NCBI GenBank assembly: GCA_904502015.1
Contig: CAJGEA010000002.1
Coordinates: 1 to 46,020 of the forward strand
From: an uncultured Clostridia bacterium
GTDB taxonomy: Bacteria > Bacillota > Clostridia > Oscillospirales > CAG-272
Direction: 5' to 3'
DNA: 46,020 bases
Part shown: positions 16,254 to 25,155 of the stretch, piece after piece
Layout of the letters: every line of letters begins with the position of its first letter
Position numbering within the stretch: position 1 is the stretch's first letter
The notes under the pieces: model-generated
What the model saw: only the letters and a program-made list of their open reading frames with translations
Told to the model about the DNA's origin: nothing
The model's database searches: none
Program-made: the position numbers and the translations under genes

Positions 16254-17642
16254 TTACTCTGCGTTTTTCAGCTCCTTGATCACCTCGTACACGCTTCTCA
16301 CGGGGATGATCTTGATGCCCTCCACCGAAATGGGGCGCTTTTCCACGTTTCGGTAGGGAATGATGGCGCGGGTAAAGCCCAGTCGCGCCGCCTCGCGCAC
16401 CCGAAGCTCGGGGTTTGCGACCGCGCGGCACTCGCCCGCAAGACCCAACTCGCCGATCACGATGAGATCATCGGGCACGATGCGGTCGGTTAACGAGGAG
16501 ATAAGAGCGGCGGCAATGGCGAGGTCGGCGGCAGGCTCGTCAATGGAGAGCCCGCCGATGACGTTCAGATACACGTCGTTTTGGTAGAATTTCAGCCCCA
16601 ACCGCTTTTCCAGTACCGCCAGAATGAGGTACATACGGTTGTAATCAATGCCGTTGCACGTACGTCTCGGCGAGGGGAACACCGTGGGGGTGACGAGCGC
16701 CTGTACCTCGGCGATGAGGGGACGCGTGCCCTCAATGGTGCAGAGCGCGCAGTTGCCTGATACGTTCTTGGGGCGGCCCGACAGAAGCATTTCAGAGGGG
16801 TTGGCGACCTCAAGCAGTCCTCGGTCGGTCATCTCGAATACGCCGATCTCGTTGGTGGATCCGTAGCGGTTCTTGACCGCGCGAATGATGCGGTAGGCCT
16901 GCTGGCGCTCACCCTCAAAATACAATACGGCGTCCACCATGTGCTCCAGCACCTTGGGGCCCGCAATGCCGCCTTCCTTGTTGACGTGCCCCACCAGCAG
17001 CATGGAGATGCCCTCAGACTTTGCCTTGTTGATAAAGGTCAGGGTACATTCACGGATTTGGGTGATACTGCCGGGCGCGGAATTGATCTTGTCGGAATAA
17101 ATGGTCTGGATGGAGTCGAGGATCATGACGTCGGGCTTGATCTCGTTTGCCTCGGACAGAATCTGCTCCAGATTGGTCTCGGTCAGTATGTAGAGCCGCT
17201 CCCCGAGGATGCCGAGCCGCTGTGCGCGGAGCTTGAGCTGACCGCCCGATTCCTCACCCGATACGTACAGCACCTTGCGGCTCTGTCCCAGCGCGTCGGA
17301 TATCTGCATGAGCAGGGTGGATTTGCCGATACCCGGCTCACCCGACAGAAGCACCACCGAGCCCGTCACAAGGCCTCCGCCCAGCACGCGATCCAATTCG
17401 CCAAGCCCTGTTTCGGAGCGGATATACGAGGACACCGTCAAGTCGGCAAAGCGGGTGGCCTTGCCCTCGCCGCCGATGCCATTCATGGAGGTGCGGCGGG
17501 CGGTGCGGGGGGCTTCAACCTCAGGGGTGACCTCCTCCTCAACAAGGGTATTCCAGCGGCCGCAGTGGGGGCATTTGCCCAGCCATTTGGGGGTCTGCGC
17601 GCCGCACTCGGTGCAGACGAAAACGGTTTTCGGTGACTTCAT
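16254..17642 (-). CDS. radA: DNA repair protein RadA (Sms)
   Basis: RadA is a RecA-like ATPase that promotes branch migration of recombination intermediates. At 462 residues it has the full layout: an N-terminal zinc finger with Cys10, Cys13, Cys24 and Cys27; the Walker A GEPGIGKST at ~101-109; Walker B around DVMILDSIQT; the family-specific KNRYG motif (usually KNRFG) at ~255; and a C-terminal Lon-protease-like domain (GLSIDEPAADLAIAAAL) that normally lacks peptidase activity. A GGGAGGA site and a good promoter (17678-17706) lie upstream. It converges on malQ. Confidence 0.97.
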   Translation of the reverse strand: MKSPKTVFVCTECGAQTPKWLGKCPHCGRWNTLVEEEVTPEVEAPRTARRTSMNGIGGEGKATRFADLTVSSYIRSETGLGELDRVLGGGLVTGSVVLLSGEPGIGKSTLLMQISDALGQSRKVLYVSGEESGGQLKLRAQRLGILGERLYILTETNLEQILSEANEIKPDVMILDSIQTIYSDKINSAPGSITQIRECTLTFINKAKSEGISMLLVGHVNKEGGIAGPKVLEHMVDAVLYFEGERQQAYRIIRAVKNRYGSTNEIGVFEMTDRGLLEVANPSEMLLSGRPKNVSGNCALCTIEGTRPLIAEVQALVTPTVFPSPRRTCNGIDYNRMYLILAVLEKRLGLKFYQNDVYLNVIGGLSIDEPAADLAIAAALISSLTDRIVPDDLIVIGELGLAGECRAVANPELRVREAARLGFTRAIIPYRNVEKRPISVEGIKIIPVRSVYEVIKELKNAE

Positions 17643-17677
17643 GATCGGATGTCCTCCCGTAGATTACTTCTGTGGAT

Positions 17678-17706
17678 ATTATAGCATAATTTTTTTGAAA
17701 AATCAA
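17678..17706 (-). promoter_or_regulatory. Sigma-A promoter for radA
   Basis: On the minus strand TTGATT (17706-17701) and TATAAT (17683-17678) are 17 bp apart, with TGC before the -10 (extended -10). Confidence 0.7.
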
Positions 17707-17725
17707 GGGAAAGAGAGTGGCTTTG

Positions 17726-17754
17726 TTGACAAAGAATCGAATGTGTTGTATAAT
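17726..17754 (+). promoter_or_regulatory. Consensus sigma-A promoter for deoD
   Basis: A perfect TTGACA (17726-17731) and TATAAT (17749-17754) with a 17-bp spacer. It is back to back with the radA promoter. The leader to deoD is ~69 nt. Confidence 0.9.
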
Positions 17755-17830
17755 TAAGGTACTGATGAAATATTGGCCTGAATATAGCGTCATATCAATA
17801 AAGATACTGTACCAGCAGAAAGGAGCCGTT

Positions 17831-18538
17831 ATGTCCATTCCAACTCCCCATATCAACGCCAAGCTCAGAGATTTTGCCCCTACCGTGCTTATGCCGGGTG
17901 ATCCCCTCCGCGCGAAATTCATAGCCGAAACCTATCTGGAGAATCCCGTCCTCGTCAACAACGTGCGCGGCGTGCAGGGCTATACGGGCACGTATCGCGG
18001 AAAGCGCGTGTCGGTCATGGCGTCGGGCATGGGTCAGCCCTCAATCGGCATATATTCCTACGAGCTGTTCAATTTCTACGGCGTGGAGAGCATCATCCGC
18101 GTAGGCTCGTGCGGCGCGTATCACCCCGATCTGCACCTGCGCGATATCGTGCTTGCTATGGGCGCGTGTACCAACGGATGTTACGCAAATCAATACGGCC
18201 TACCCGGCACGTTTGCCCCCATTGCCGACTTTGACCTTCTCCGCCGCGCCGTGGCTGCCTGCGACCGCGCAGGCGTGTGCTATAAGGTGGGAAACGTCTT
18301 CTCGTCGGATATCTTTTACGACGAGCAGGAGGGAGTGGACGCCGCGTGGCGCAAGATGGGCGTGCTCGGCGTGGAGATGGAGGCGGCGGCCCTGTACTGC
18401 AACGCGGCCCGCGCAGGCAAAAAGGCACTCTGCATCTGCACCGTCAGCGATTCCTTCGTGCACGACGAGAAAGCCACGCCCGAGGAGCGACAGACCTCGT
18501 TTACAACCATGATAGAGATCGCCCTGGAGCTGGCGTGA
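17831..18538 (+). CDS. deoD: Purine-nucleoside phosphorylase, DeoD type
   Basis: DeoD splits purine (deoxy)nucleosides with phosphate into base and (deoxy)ribose-1-phosphate. The ATG at 17831, 6 bp after GAAAGGAG, gives 235 residues, the usual length of the hexameric family. The frame stays open back to 17717, but that would run through the promoter. Motifs: MPGDPLRAKFIAE (phosphate loop), RVGSCGAY, GVEMEAAALY (ribose and base contacts) and CTVSDSF with the catalytic Asp. deoB, the next enzyme for the released pentose-1-phosphate, follows in the same direction, so the pair makes a salvage unit. Confidence 0.97.
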   Translation: MSIPTPHINAKLRDFAPTVLMPGDPLRAKFIAETYLENPVLVNNVRGVQGYTGTYRGKRVSVMASGMGQPSIGIYSYELFNFYGVESIIRVGSCGAYHPDLHLRDIVLAMGACTNGCYANQYGLPGTFAPIADFDLLRRAVAACDRAGVCYKVGNVFSSDIFYDEQEGVDAAWRKMGVLGVEMEAAALYCNAARAGKKALCICTVSDSFVHDEKATPEERQTSFTTMIEIALELA

Positions 18539-18592
18539 TCCTACGCTTCTACACTCTACTGATGCCAAAAAGTGAAAAAGAAATGATTTCAC

Positions 18593-18641
18593 GGTAGGGG
18601 CGAACTTTGTTCGCCCGCGGGCGCACACAGTGCGCCCCTAC
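18593..18641. repeat. Nested palindromic (REP-like) repeat
   Basis: A 49-bp element between deoD and deoB. The outer arms GTAGGGGCG and CGCCCCTAC are inverted, and inside lie two perfect hairpins, GGGCGAAC/GTTCGCCC and GGGCGCAC/GTGCGCCC. It would fold as a three-way or double hairpin in RNA or DNA. I recall similar GTAGGGGCG elements scattered in intergenic regions of Clostridia, which suggests a non-autonomous mobile or REP-type repeat. Only one copy is in this window. Confidence 0.75.
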
Positions 18642-18743
18642 GATGGGAAAAGAGTAGATTTTTGTTTAGTACAAATCGTTTGGCAACAGGAAAGAAAGAT
18701 ATTTTGCCATTACGTGACACTACTGTCTAAAGGAGGCATTGCT

Positions 18744-19904
18744 ATGTCCCGCCGTGTGTTTCTGATTGTTTTGGATAGCCTTGGCATTGGAGAGATGCCC
18801 GACGCCGCCCGCTTTGGCGACGAGGGCAGTCACACTCTTCGTGCCATTCGCAATCACCCTTCGTTTCATTGTCCCAATCTGGAGAAACTGGGACTTTTCC
18901 ATATCGACGGCGTGGGAGATGCCCCCGATACCGCCCCCACTGCCGCCCACGCCCGCATGACCGAGGCATCGGCAGGGAAGGACACCACCATCGGGCATTG
19001 GGAGATCGCGGGCGTGGTGTCGGATACGCCTCTGCCCACCTACCCCAACGGCTTTCCGCCCGAGGTCATCGAGGCATTTTCCCGCCTTGTCGGGCGCGGC
19101 GTACTGTGCAACCGCCCCTACTCGGGCACCGACGTGATCCGTGACTTTGGCGAGGCGCATATCCGCACGGGGGATCTCATCGTCTACACCTCGGCGGACA
19201 GCGTGTTTCAGATTGCCGCCCATGAGGATATCGTTCCCGTAGAGGAGCTCTACCGCATCTGCGAAGAGGCGCGTGACCTGCTCCGAGGCGGGCACAGCGT
19301 GGGCCGCGTTATCGCCCGTCCGTTTACGGGTTCGCACCCCTTCACCCGCACCACGCGCCGCCACGATTATTCCCTCGCGCCGCCCAAACCCACCATGGCG
19401 GATCGCTTGTCCGAGGCGGGGCTTGATGTGATCGGCGTGGGGAAGATCGGAGATATTTTCGCGGGGCGGGGCCTGACCGAGAGCCGCCGCACGGGAAGTA
19501 ACGCCGAGGGCATGAAAATGACCGCCGAGGTGGCAGAACGCAATTTCCACGGCCTGTGCTTTACAAACCTCGTGGATTTCGATATGACCTACGGCCACCG
19601 CAACGACGTGGGTGGCTACGCCTCGGCCATGACCGAATTTGACCGCTGGCTGGGGGCTTTTCTGCCCACGCTTCGAAACGAGGATATCCTGCTGATTACC
19701 GCCGACCACGGCTGTGATCCCTCCACGCCGTCTACCGACCACTCCCGCGAATACACGCCGCTTTTGCTCTATTGCGATGCGGTAAATCCGATAAACCTCG
19801 GCACACGCTCTACCTTTGCCGACATAGCAGCCACCGTACTGGACTACCTCGGCGTGCCGCAGGGGGATCTCGCAGGTGAGAGCCTGCTTCCCCTGATTTT
19901 ATAA
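18744..19904 (+). CDS. deoB: Phosphopentomutase
   Basis: DeoB converts (deoxy)ribose-1-phosphate to the 5-phosphate, feeding nucleoside sugars to central metabolism or the reverse. The ATG at 18744 after AAAGGAGG gives 386 residues, near the family norm. The alkaline phosphatase-superfamily metal sites are visible: VLDSLGIGEMPDA near the N-terminus, the phosphorylated-Thr region KDTTIGHWEIAG, and the C-terminal TADHGCDPSTPSTDHSRE. The frame extends upstream to 18630 but without a ribosome site and across the repeat. It is probably expressed with deoD; I saw no convincing separate promoter. Confidence 0.97.
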   Translation: MSRRVFLIVLDSLGIGEMPDAARFGDEGSHTLRAIRNHPSFHCPNLEKLGLFHIDGVGDAPDTAPTAAHARMTEASAGKDTTIGHWEIAGVVSDTPLPTYPNGFPPEVIEAFSRLVGRGVLCNRPYSGTDVIRDFGEAHIRTGDLIVYTSADSVFQIAAHEDIVPVEELYRICEEARDLLRGGHSVGRVIARPFTGSHPFTRTTRRHDYSLAPPKPTMADRLSEAGLDVIGVGKIGDIFAGRGLTESRRTGSNAEGMKMTAEVAERNFHGLCFTNLVDFDMTYGHRNDVGGYASAMTEFDRWLGAFLPTLRNEDILLITADHGCDPSTPSTDHSREYTPLLLYCDAVNPINLGTRSTFADIAATVLDYLGVPQGDLAGESLLPLIL

Positions 19905-19927
19905 AACCAACCGAAAGGAGTAACGCC

Positions 19928-22342
19928 ATGTCCCTATTGGAACTGAAACAGATCGGTAAGATCTACGTGTCGGACGGCAACGTCGCCGTGGGCATCCGCG
20001 GTGTGAATCTGTCCTTTGATCGCGGCGAGTTCGTCGCCGTGACGGGTAAATCGGGATCGGGTAAGTCCACCCTGCTCAACGTCATCAGCGGTATGGATAC
20101 CTACGAGGAGGGAGAGCTGCTGATTGACGGCGAGCCCACCTCGCACTACATGCAAAAGGATTGGGAGGAGTATCGCAAGCAGTACATCTCCTTCATCTTC
20201 CAGGACTATAATATTATTGAGAGCTTCACGGTTCTCCAGAACGTGGAGCTGGCCCTGATGCATATCGAGGATCCCCGTGCCCGCCGCGCTCGTGCGATGG
20301 AGCTGATCCGCCGCGTGGGGCTTGAGAAGCACGCCCACCATAAGGGCAGTAAGCTCTCGGGCGGACAAAAGCAACGCACCGTCATTGCCCGCGCCCTCGC
20401 CAAGGATAGTCCCATCATTCTGGCGGACGAGCCCACGGGTAACCTGGACAGCAAATCCTCGGTGGAGATCATCGAGCTGCTTCGCGAGGTGTCGAAGGAT
20501 AAGCTGGTCATCGTGGTCACCCATAACTTTGACGAGGTCGCGGCTTGCGCCACCCGACACGTCCGTATCTACGACGGCGCGGTGGAGTTTGACCATACGC
20601 TGCACCAAGCCACCCCTGTGCAGGAATCCCGCAAGGTCACCGAGGATACACCCCTGCCCACCGCCGCCCGCACCGCGCGGCATACCCTGCGGAACGGACT
20701 CACCCTTGGGCGCGTGCGCTTTTTCGCGCGCCCCAAGCTATCCATTTTCCTCTGCATCCTTATGACGCTGACGTCCATCGTCCTCGCCTACTCCACCGCA
20801 AATTCCGCAACCCTTTCCGAAACCGAAGACGCAGAGCGCCTCTTTACATACATGAAAGGCCGCGTGGTGATCGCAAGGAGGGACGGTGTACCCATCACCG
20901 ATGACGAGCTCGCGGCGCTTGCCGAGGAGGTCGGGGCAGAGGACTATATGCACCACGACTTCATGCTGGATCAAACCACCGATCTTCAGTTTGACGAGGA
21001 TCTTCCCCGTACTCGGTTCACGTTTGCCTATCCCGCCGAGCGGGTAACGCCCGACGCGGGACGCTACCCCGAGGCGGAGAATGAGGTGCTCCTGTCCGTT
21101 CCCATTTCCTATGAGCCCTTCTTTGGTCGAGGGGACTTTGAACCCTGCGAACTCCCCCTTCTGTTCCGTACCGCCAACTATACCGTAACGGGTGTTCACT
21201 ACTACTATGACAACACCCAAACTCCGCGCCTGTTCTTCACCGAGGAGGGGTATAAGACGGCCTCGGTGCTGGCCTTCTTCTCACAGCAGAAGGGAAGATT
21301 CAAGTACGATGTCGTCCTGTCTGTCGGTGAGGCCACGGAGGAACAGAACGCATGGGAAAACCACATTTTCATGGAGGGCACCACCTTTGTCGATTTCGGC
21401 ATGGAGAAGGGCAGCTACTTCATCAACAACACCTGGCTGCAGGAGAATATCAATGCCGTACTCCGTGAATACGAAGACAAGTACGGAGTGACGCCCGATA
21501 TCCGAACCTCGGTCATTTTCCAAGGCGAGTTTATGAACTATCAGTACAACCGAATGGAGAGCGATTACGGCTACGTGACCATCGGCGCCGATCCCTCCTA
21601 CGGTACGGGCTACGGCACGACCGGTCAGATCTCGCACTCCTTTGATCAATACCGCCTTACCGATACCGTTTCTGAGTCCATGAAGGAGGCCATGTCCCAA
21701 ACGTATTATGAAAATTGGCAGGAGGGGCAGGGAATCAGCAATGTCACCTGCGTGATCGTATCCCCCGACGTGCTGGTGGATTTCGTCCACGACGGGTACT
21801 ATACCAGCGCCTATACGCAAGCCTCGCTGTTCTTTGAGAACGACCGCGCCGCCAAGCGCCAGCTTGATGCGCTGGGTGAGAAGGGCTACACCGCCGTGCT
21901 GTCGGACGCGACCGATGAGCAGGATGTATATACCGTACTTCTCACCCGCCTTGTTTCAGTTCTCAGCGCGTTCGGCTGGATCATTTCCATCCTGTTTTCC
22001 ACCTTCTTCCTGCATCTTTGCTCCTCCCGCGCCATGAACGCCACGCGGGGCGACGTGGCTATCATGCGCTCTATGGGCATCCCCACGCGGGTGGTGAAGG
22101 TCAGCATCTACGTGCAGACCCTGATTACCCTCATTCCCGCCGCTATCGTCACCGCAGCCGTGTGCATCGCGGTGTATACCATACCTAAAACCAATGCCAT
22201 GTTCCCCTTCCTGCACGCTGAAAATTACCTGCTGATCGCGGTGGTGCTGGTTGCCATTGCCTTGAACCTGGCGCGCAAGTACGTAAAGAAAATGTTTAAC
22301 GAAAGCGTCAAGAAAACCCTGAAGGGAGGTGCCCGTGAATGA
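19928..22342 (+). CDS. ABC transporter, fused ATPase and FtsX/MacB-type permease (subunit 1)
   Basis: An 804-residue half-transporter. Residues 1-230 form the nucleotide-binding domain: Walker A GKSGSGKST (40-48), Q-loop Gln92, signature LSGGQ (143-147), Walker B ILADE (164-168) and switch His199. TM1 is at ~271-289, a large extracytoplasmic domain follows (~290-660), and three helices lie near the C-terminus (VLSAFGWIISILFSTFF, IYVQTLITLIPAAIVTA, NYLLIAVVLVAIALNLA). This is the type VII (MacB/LolCDE-like) fold, which moves substrates or force across one membrane rather than importing solutes. It overlaps the next ABC gene by 4 bp (ATGA), so the two probably form a heterodimer. Substrate unknown. 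It starts 23 bp after deoB, so it may be read through from the deo promoter. Confidence 0.92.
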   Translation: MSLLELKQIGKIYVSDGNVAVGIRGVNLSFDRGEFVAVTGKSGSGKSTLLNVISGMDTYEEGELLIDGEPTSHYMQKDWEEYRKQYISFIFQDYNIIESFTVLQNVELALMHIEDPRARRARAMELIRRVGLEKHAHHKGSKLSGGQKQRTVIARALAKDSPIILADEPTGNLDSKSSVEIIELLREVSKDKLVIVVTHNFDEVAACATRHVRIYDGAVEFDHTLHQATPVQESRKVTEDTPLPTAARTARHTLRNGLTLGRVRFFARPKLSIFLCILMTLTSIVLAYSTANSATLSETEDAERLFTYMKGRVVIARRDGVPITDDELAALAEEVGAEDYMHHDFMLDQTTDLQFDEDLPRTRFTFAYPAERVTPDAGRYPEAENEVLLSVPISYEPFFGRGDFEPCELPLLFRTANYTVTGVHYYYDNTQTPRLFFTEEGYKTASVLAFFSQQKGRFKYDVVLSVGEATEEQNAWENHIFMEGTTFVDFGMEKGSYFINNTWLQENINAVLREYEDKYGVTPDIRTSVIFQGEFMNYQYNRMESDYGYVTIGADPSYGTGYGTTGQISHSFDQYRLTDTVSESMKEAMSQTYYENWQEGQGISNVTCVIVSPDVLVDFVHDGYYTSAYTQASLFFENDRAAKRQLDALGEKGYTAVLSDATDEQDVYTVLLTRLVSVLSAFGWIISILFSTFFLHLCSSRAMNATRGDVAIMRSMGIPTRVVKVSIYVQTLITLIPAAIVTAAVCIAVYTIPKTNAMFPFLHAENYLLIAVVLVAIALNLARKYVKKMFNESVKKTLKGGARE

Positions 22343-24885
22343 GTCGATCCATCGTAACCCTCCGCGGCGCGGATAAATACTACCGTCGAGGCAAGAGCAA
22401 TGAGATCCATGTGATGGATCAGATCAGTCTGGAGCTTCCCGAGCGCGGCATGGTCGCGGTGTTCGGCCCGAGCGGATGCGGTAAAACCACCCTGCTCAAC
22501 GCCATCGGCGGACTGGACTCCATCGGCGGCGGCTCAATTGAGCTGTTTGGACAGAACATCCGTGAGGACACCGACACCCTGCGTAACCGCTACGTGGGCT
22601 ACATTTTCCAAAATTACAACCTGAATGTGCAGGAAACCGTCTATGAGAACGTCGCCGCCGCCCTGCGGCTGTGCGGCATGACCGACGAGGCCGAGACCCG
22701 GACCCGCGTTATGGCGGCGCTTTCGGGTGTGGACATGGATAAGTACCGCGACCGCCTGCCCGATACCCTCTCGGGCGGTCAGCAGCAGCGCGTGGCCATT
22801 GCCCGCGCCATCGTCAAGTCCCCCGCCATCATTTTGGCCGACGAGCCCACGGGCAACCTTGACGAGCAGAATACCGTGATGGTCATGGATATTTTGAAGG
22901 AACTCTCCAAAACCCGCCTTGTTCTGCTGGTCACCCACGAGGCGAATCTCGTGGACTACTACTGCGACCGCGTCATTGAGATCGTGGACGGCCGCGTGGT
23001 CAGCGACCGCGAAAACGAGGGTGCCAACGGATACGTAGAGCGCAAAAAAAATGACATCTACCTCGGGGAACTGGAAAAGACCGAGATCGATGCGGGCGGC
23101 GTGCAGATCGAATGCTACGGCGATCCCCGCGAGGTCAAACTCCGCATCGTGTGCGCGAACGGCAAGCTCTACCTCAAGAGCGAAACGCCCTCGCTCCGTG
23201 TGCTGGATGAATCGGCGGAGATCCGCCTTGTGGACGGCGTGTTCCGCAATACCCCCCGTACCGACGGGGAGGGGCGAACAGAGAGCCGTATTGATACCTC
23301 GGCCCTTACCCCCGTAGAGGGTGGTCGCTACGGTCGGCTGTACCACCTCCGCAACGCCCTCACCGCCGCATGGCGGGAGAATTTCGCAAGGAAAAAGAAG
23401 GGAAGAACGCTTTTGCGTGTCAGCCTCTTTCTCCTTTCGGTGGTTCTCGTGTTCATGGCGGCAACGGGTACGGCGTCCCTGCGTCAGCTTGCCGAGATCC
23501 GCGGCGAGCATAGCGGTCAGACCTTCTTTGTTCCCATTGATCCCGCAGAAGATTATTCCGCCGTGTGGGCGCATATCGGCGAGCACGGTATGGACTACGC
23601 GCGCCTCATAGGGGATTCCTACCTCAATGCGACCGATAACCTTACCTTCCGTACCACCGCATTTATGACGGCGAGCGGCAGTCAGCTCTCGGCAAGGGGC
23701 CATATACTGGATATGGCTCACGCCGAGAATCTGCCTCTCGTTTGCGGCACCACCGAGCTGTCGGGAGAGGGGGACATTGTGATCACTACGGCCTTTGCCG
23801 ATGAGCTCATCAAGAGCGCCACCGTCAGCTATATCGAGGATTACAGCGACCTGATCGGTCTTGTATCTTCGCACAGATTTAACGTGGCAGGTAAGGATAT
23901 GTTCATTCGTGTAGTCGGCGTTGTCGGCTCCGAGGAGTCAAATTTCTACCTGTCCTCCCTCAGCGCCGCCTTCTACGTTTTGCAGAATAGTTTCTATCTT
24001 CCCGTTTACCCCGTGTCCCTGCAATCCTACTATAAGGGCGAGATCAAAGACGGCGAGGCCGTGTTCCTGCCCGCCATTGGCACGGTGGCAACCGTCAAGG
24101 AAGGGGATAGCCTTTCGGTTTTGGGTCACTCCTTCCGCGTGACCGAGGTTCGCCCTGGTCCCAATATGGATAAATATTACGATTCTGAGATCACGGAAGA
24201 CGAGTTGCTTGACATTGAGATGGGGAAAAACGAGATTGTGAATGAAAACTGCCTCATCGTCAGCGACGCCGATTATATCCGCCTTGCCTACAGCGCAGGC
24301 AAAACCGATGATCGCTTGGCCGTACCTTTCTACACCTACAAGTACGACGGCGGGGCCTACTATTCCCACCATCTCATGATTCATGCGAGTGACCCCGAGG
24401 CCGCCGAAGCATACCTCACAGAGGCCTTCGGCGATGCCCTCATTACCCCTTCCGCGGTGATGGACGAAATGATTCTGGACTACCGTGACGGCATTGTGGC
24501 CACCGCTGTTACCCTCGCTGTGCTGCTGGTGCTGATGTGCCTCTGCATATTCGGCATTATGCGCTCCTCGTTCATGAGCCGTGTGAAGGAGGTCGGTATT
24601 CTGCGCGCCATCGGCGTCACCAAGCGCAATCTCCTGTTCCGCTTCGCGGTGGAAACCGCCCTGCTCATGGTGCTGACGGTTCTGCTGGGCTACCTCCTGT
24701 CGGCATGGTTCATCGTGTCCCTATCGGACGCGCCCTTGTTCTCGTTGGTATTCTATTTCCCCGCGTGGCTGAGTATCGCCATGCTGGCGGTGATTGCCGC
24801 TGCAGGGTTGTTCTTTGGCGTCCTGCCCGCCATGCTCTTGCTGCGTAAGACTCCCAGCGAGATCCTTGCGAAATACGACGTGTGA
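22339..24885 (+). CDS. ABC transporter, fused ATPase and FtsX/MacB-type permease (subunit 2)
   Basis: The 848-residue partner of the preceding gene. The ATPase domain has Walker A GPSGCGKTT (43-51), Q-loop Gln91, signature LSGGQ (144-148), Walker B ILADE (165-169) and switch His200. A linker of ~130 residues leads to TM1 (LRVSLFLLSVVLVFMAATG). A large extracytoplasmic domain and three C-terminal helices follow (ATAVTLAVLLVLMCLCIFGI and two more), ending in the FtsX-type tail LRKTPSEIL. Both ATP sites look intact. The start codon overlaps the upstream stop, with GGGAGG in front of it. A terminator follows, so the two genes end the transcription unit. Export of a peptide, lipid or lipoprotein is plausible; the substrate is not evident. 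Confidence 0.92.
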   Translation: MSRSIVTLRGADKYYRRGKSNEIHVMDQISLELPERGMVAVFGPSGCGKTTLLNAIGGLDSIGGGSIELFGQNIREDTDTLRNRYVGYIFQNYNLNVQETVYENVAAALRLCGMTDEAETRTRVMAALSGVDMDKYRDRLPDTLSGGQQQRVAIARAIVKSPAIILADEPTGNLDEQNTVMVMDILKELSKTRLVLLVTHEANLVDYYCDRVIEIVDGRVVSDRENEGANGYVERKKNDIYLGELEKTEIDAGGVQIECYGDPREVKLRIVCANGKLYLKSETPSLRVLDESAEIRLVDGVFRNTPRTDGEGRTESRIDTSALTPVEGGRYGRLYHLRNALTAAWRENFARKKKGRTLLRVSLFLLSVVLVFMAATGTASLRQLAEIRGEHSGQTFFVPIDPAEDYSAVWAHIGEHGMDYARLIGDSYLNATDNLTFRTTAFMTASGSQLSARGHILDMAHAENLPLVCGTTELSGEGDIVITTAFADELIKSATVSYIEDYSDLIGLVSSHRFNVAGKDMFIRVVGVVGSEESNFYLSSLSAAFYVLQNSFYLPVYPVSLQSYYKGEIKDGEAVFLPAIGTVATVKEGDSLSVLGHSFRVTEVRPGPNMDKYYDSEITEDELLDIEMGKNEIVNENCLIVSDADYIRLAYSAGKTDDRLAVPFYTYKYDGGAYYSHHLMIHASDPEAAEAYLTEAFGDALITPSAVMDEMILDYRDGIVATAVTLAVLLVLMCLCIFGIMRSSFMSRVKEVGILRAIGVTKRNLLFRFAVETALLMVLTVLLGYLLSAWFIVSLSDAPLFSLVFYFPAWLSIAMLAVIAAAGLFFGVLPAMLLLRKTPSEILAKYDV

Positions 24886-24895
24886 TTTTTTACCC

Positions 24896-24929
24896 ATCCG
24901 CAACGGCGCGAGCCGTTGCGGATTTTTTT
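24896..24929 (+). terminator. Rho-independent terminator after the ABC genes
   Basis: An 11-bp perfect stem (atccgcaacgg with ccgttgcggat), a 6-nt loop and a run of seven T residues. The following ~85 bp (24930-25016) are AT-rich with no recognised feature. Confidence 0.93.
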
Positions 24930-25016
24930 GTGAACGGTTTTTGTGTGTTTCTTATAATTTTTTGGCGCGATCGTTGTTGGGTTTGATGGTTTTTTGTTTT
25001 TTTTCATGCAACCCCC

Positions 25017-25045
25017 TTGCATTTTTGAAGAGTCTATGGTATACT
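25017..25045 (+). promoter_or_regulatory. Sigma-A promoter at the head of the fibre locus
   Basis: TTGCAT (25017-25022) and TATACT (25040-25045) with a 17-bp spacer and TGG before the -10 (extended -10). The start near 25052 leaves a ~104-nt leader before the HD-GYP gene. It is the only clear promoter I found for the following 18 kb. Confidence 0.75.
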
Positions 25046-25155
25046 ATGGAATGAGTTATTGTCTTTTCGTGTAATCAGTTGCATTTGCAAGTGCCAAAAC
25101 ATGAAAATATGGCCCGTAAAAACGGCAAAAAATGCTTACAGAACGGCGGTAGAAT

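Noticed and set aside
17717..17830. Upstream extension of deoD to an earlier start
   Set aside because: It would overlap the predicted promoter and start region; the ATG at 17831 has the ribosome site and matches the family N-terminus.
22534..23874. A 446-codon minus-strand frame opposite the second ABC gene
   Set aside because: Shadow of the ABC ATPase; the plus frame has all nucleotide-binding motifs.
25046..25155. c-di-GMP riboswitch in the HD-GYP leader
   Set aside because: I could not find the conserved core of the class I or II aptamers, so it is not listed as a feature.
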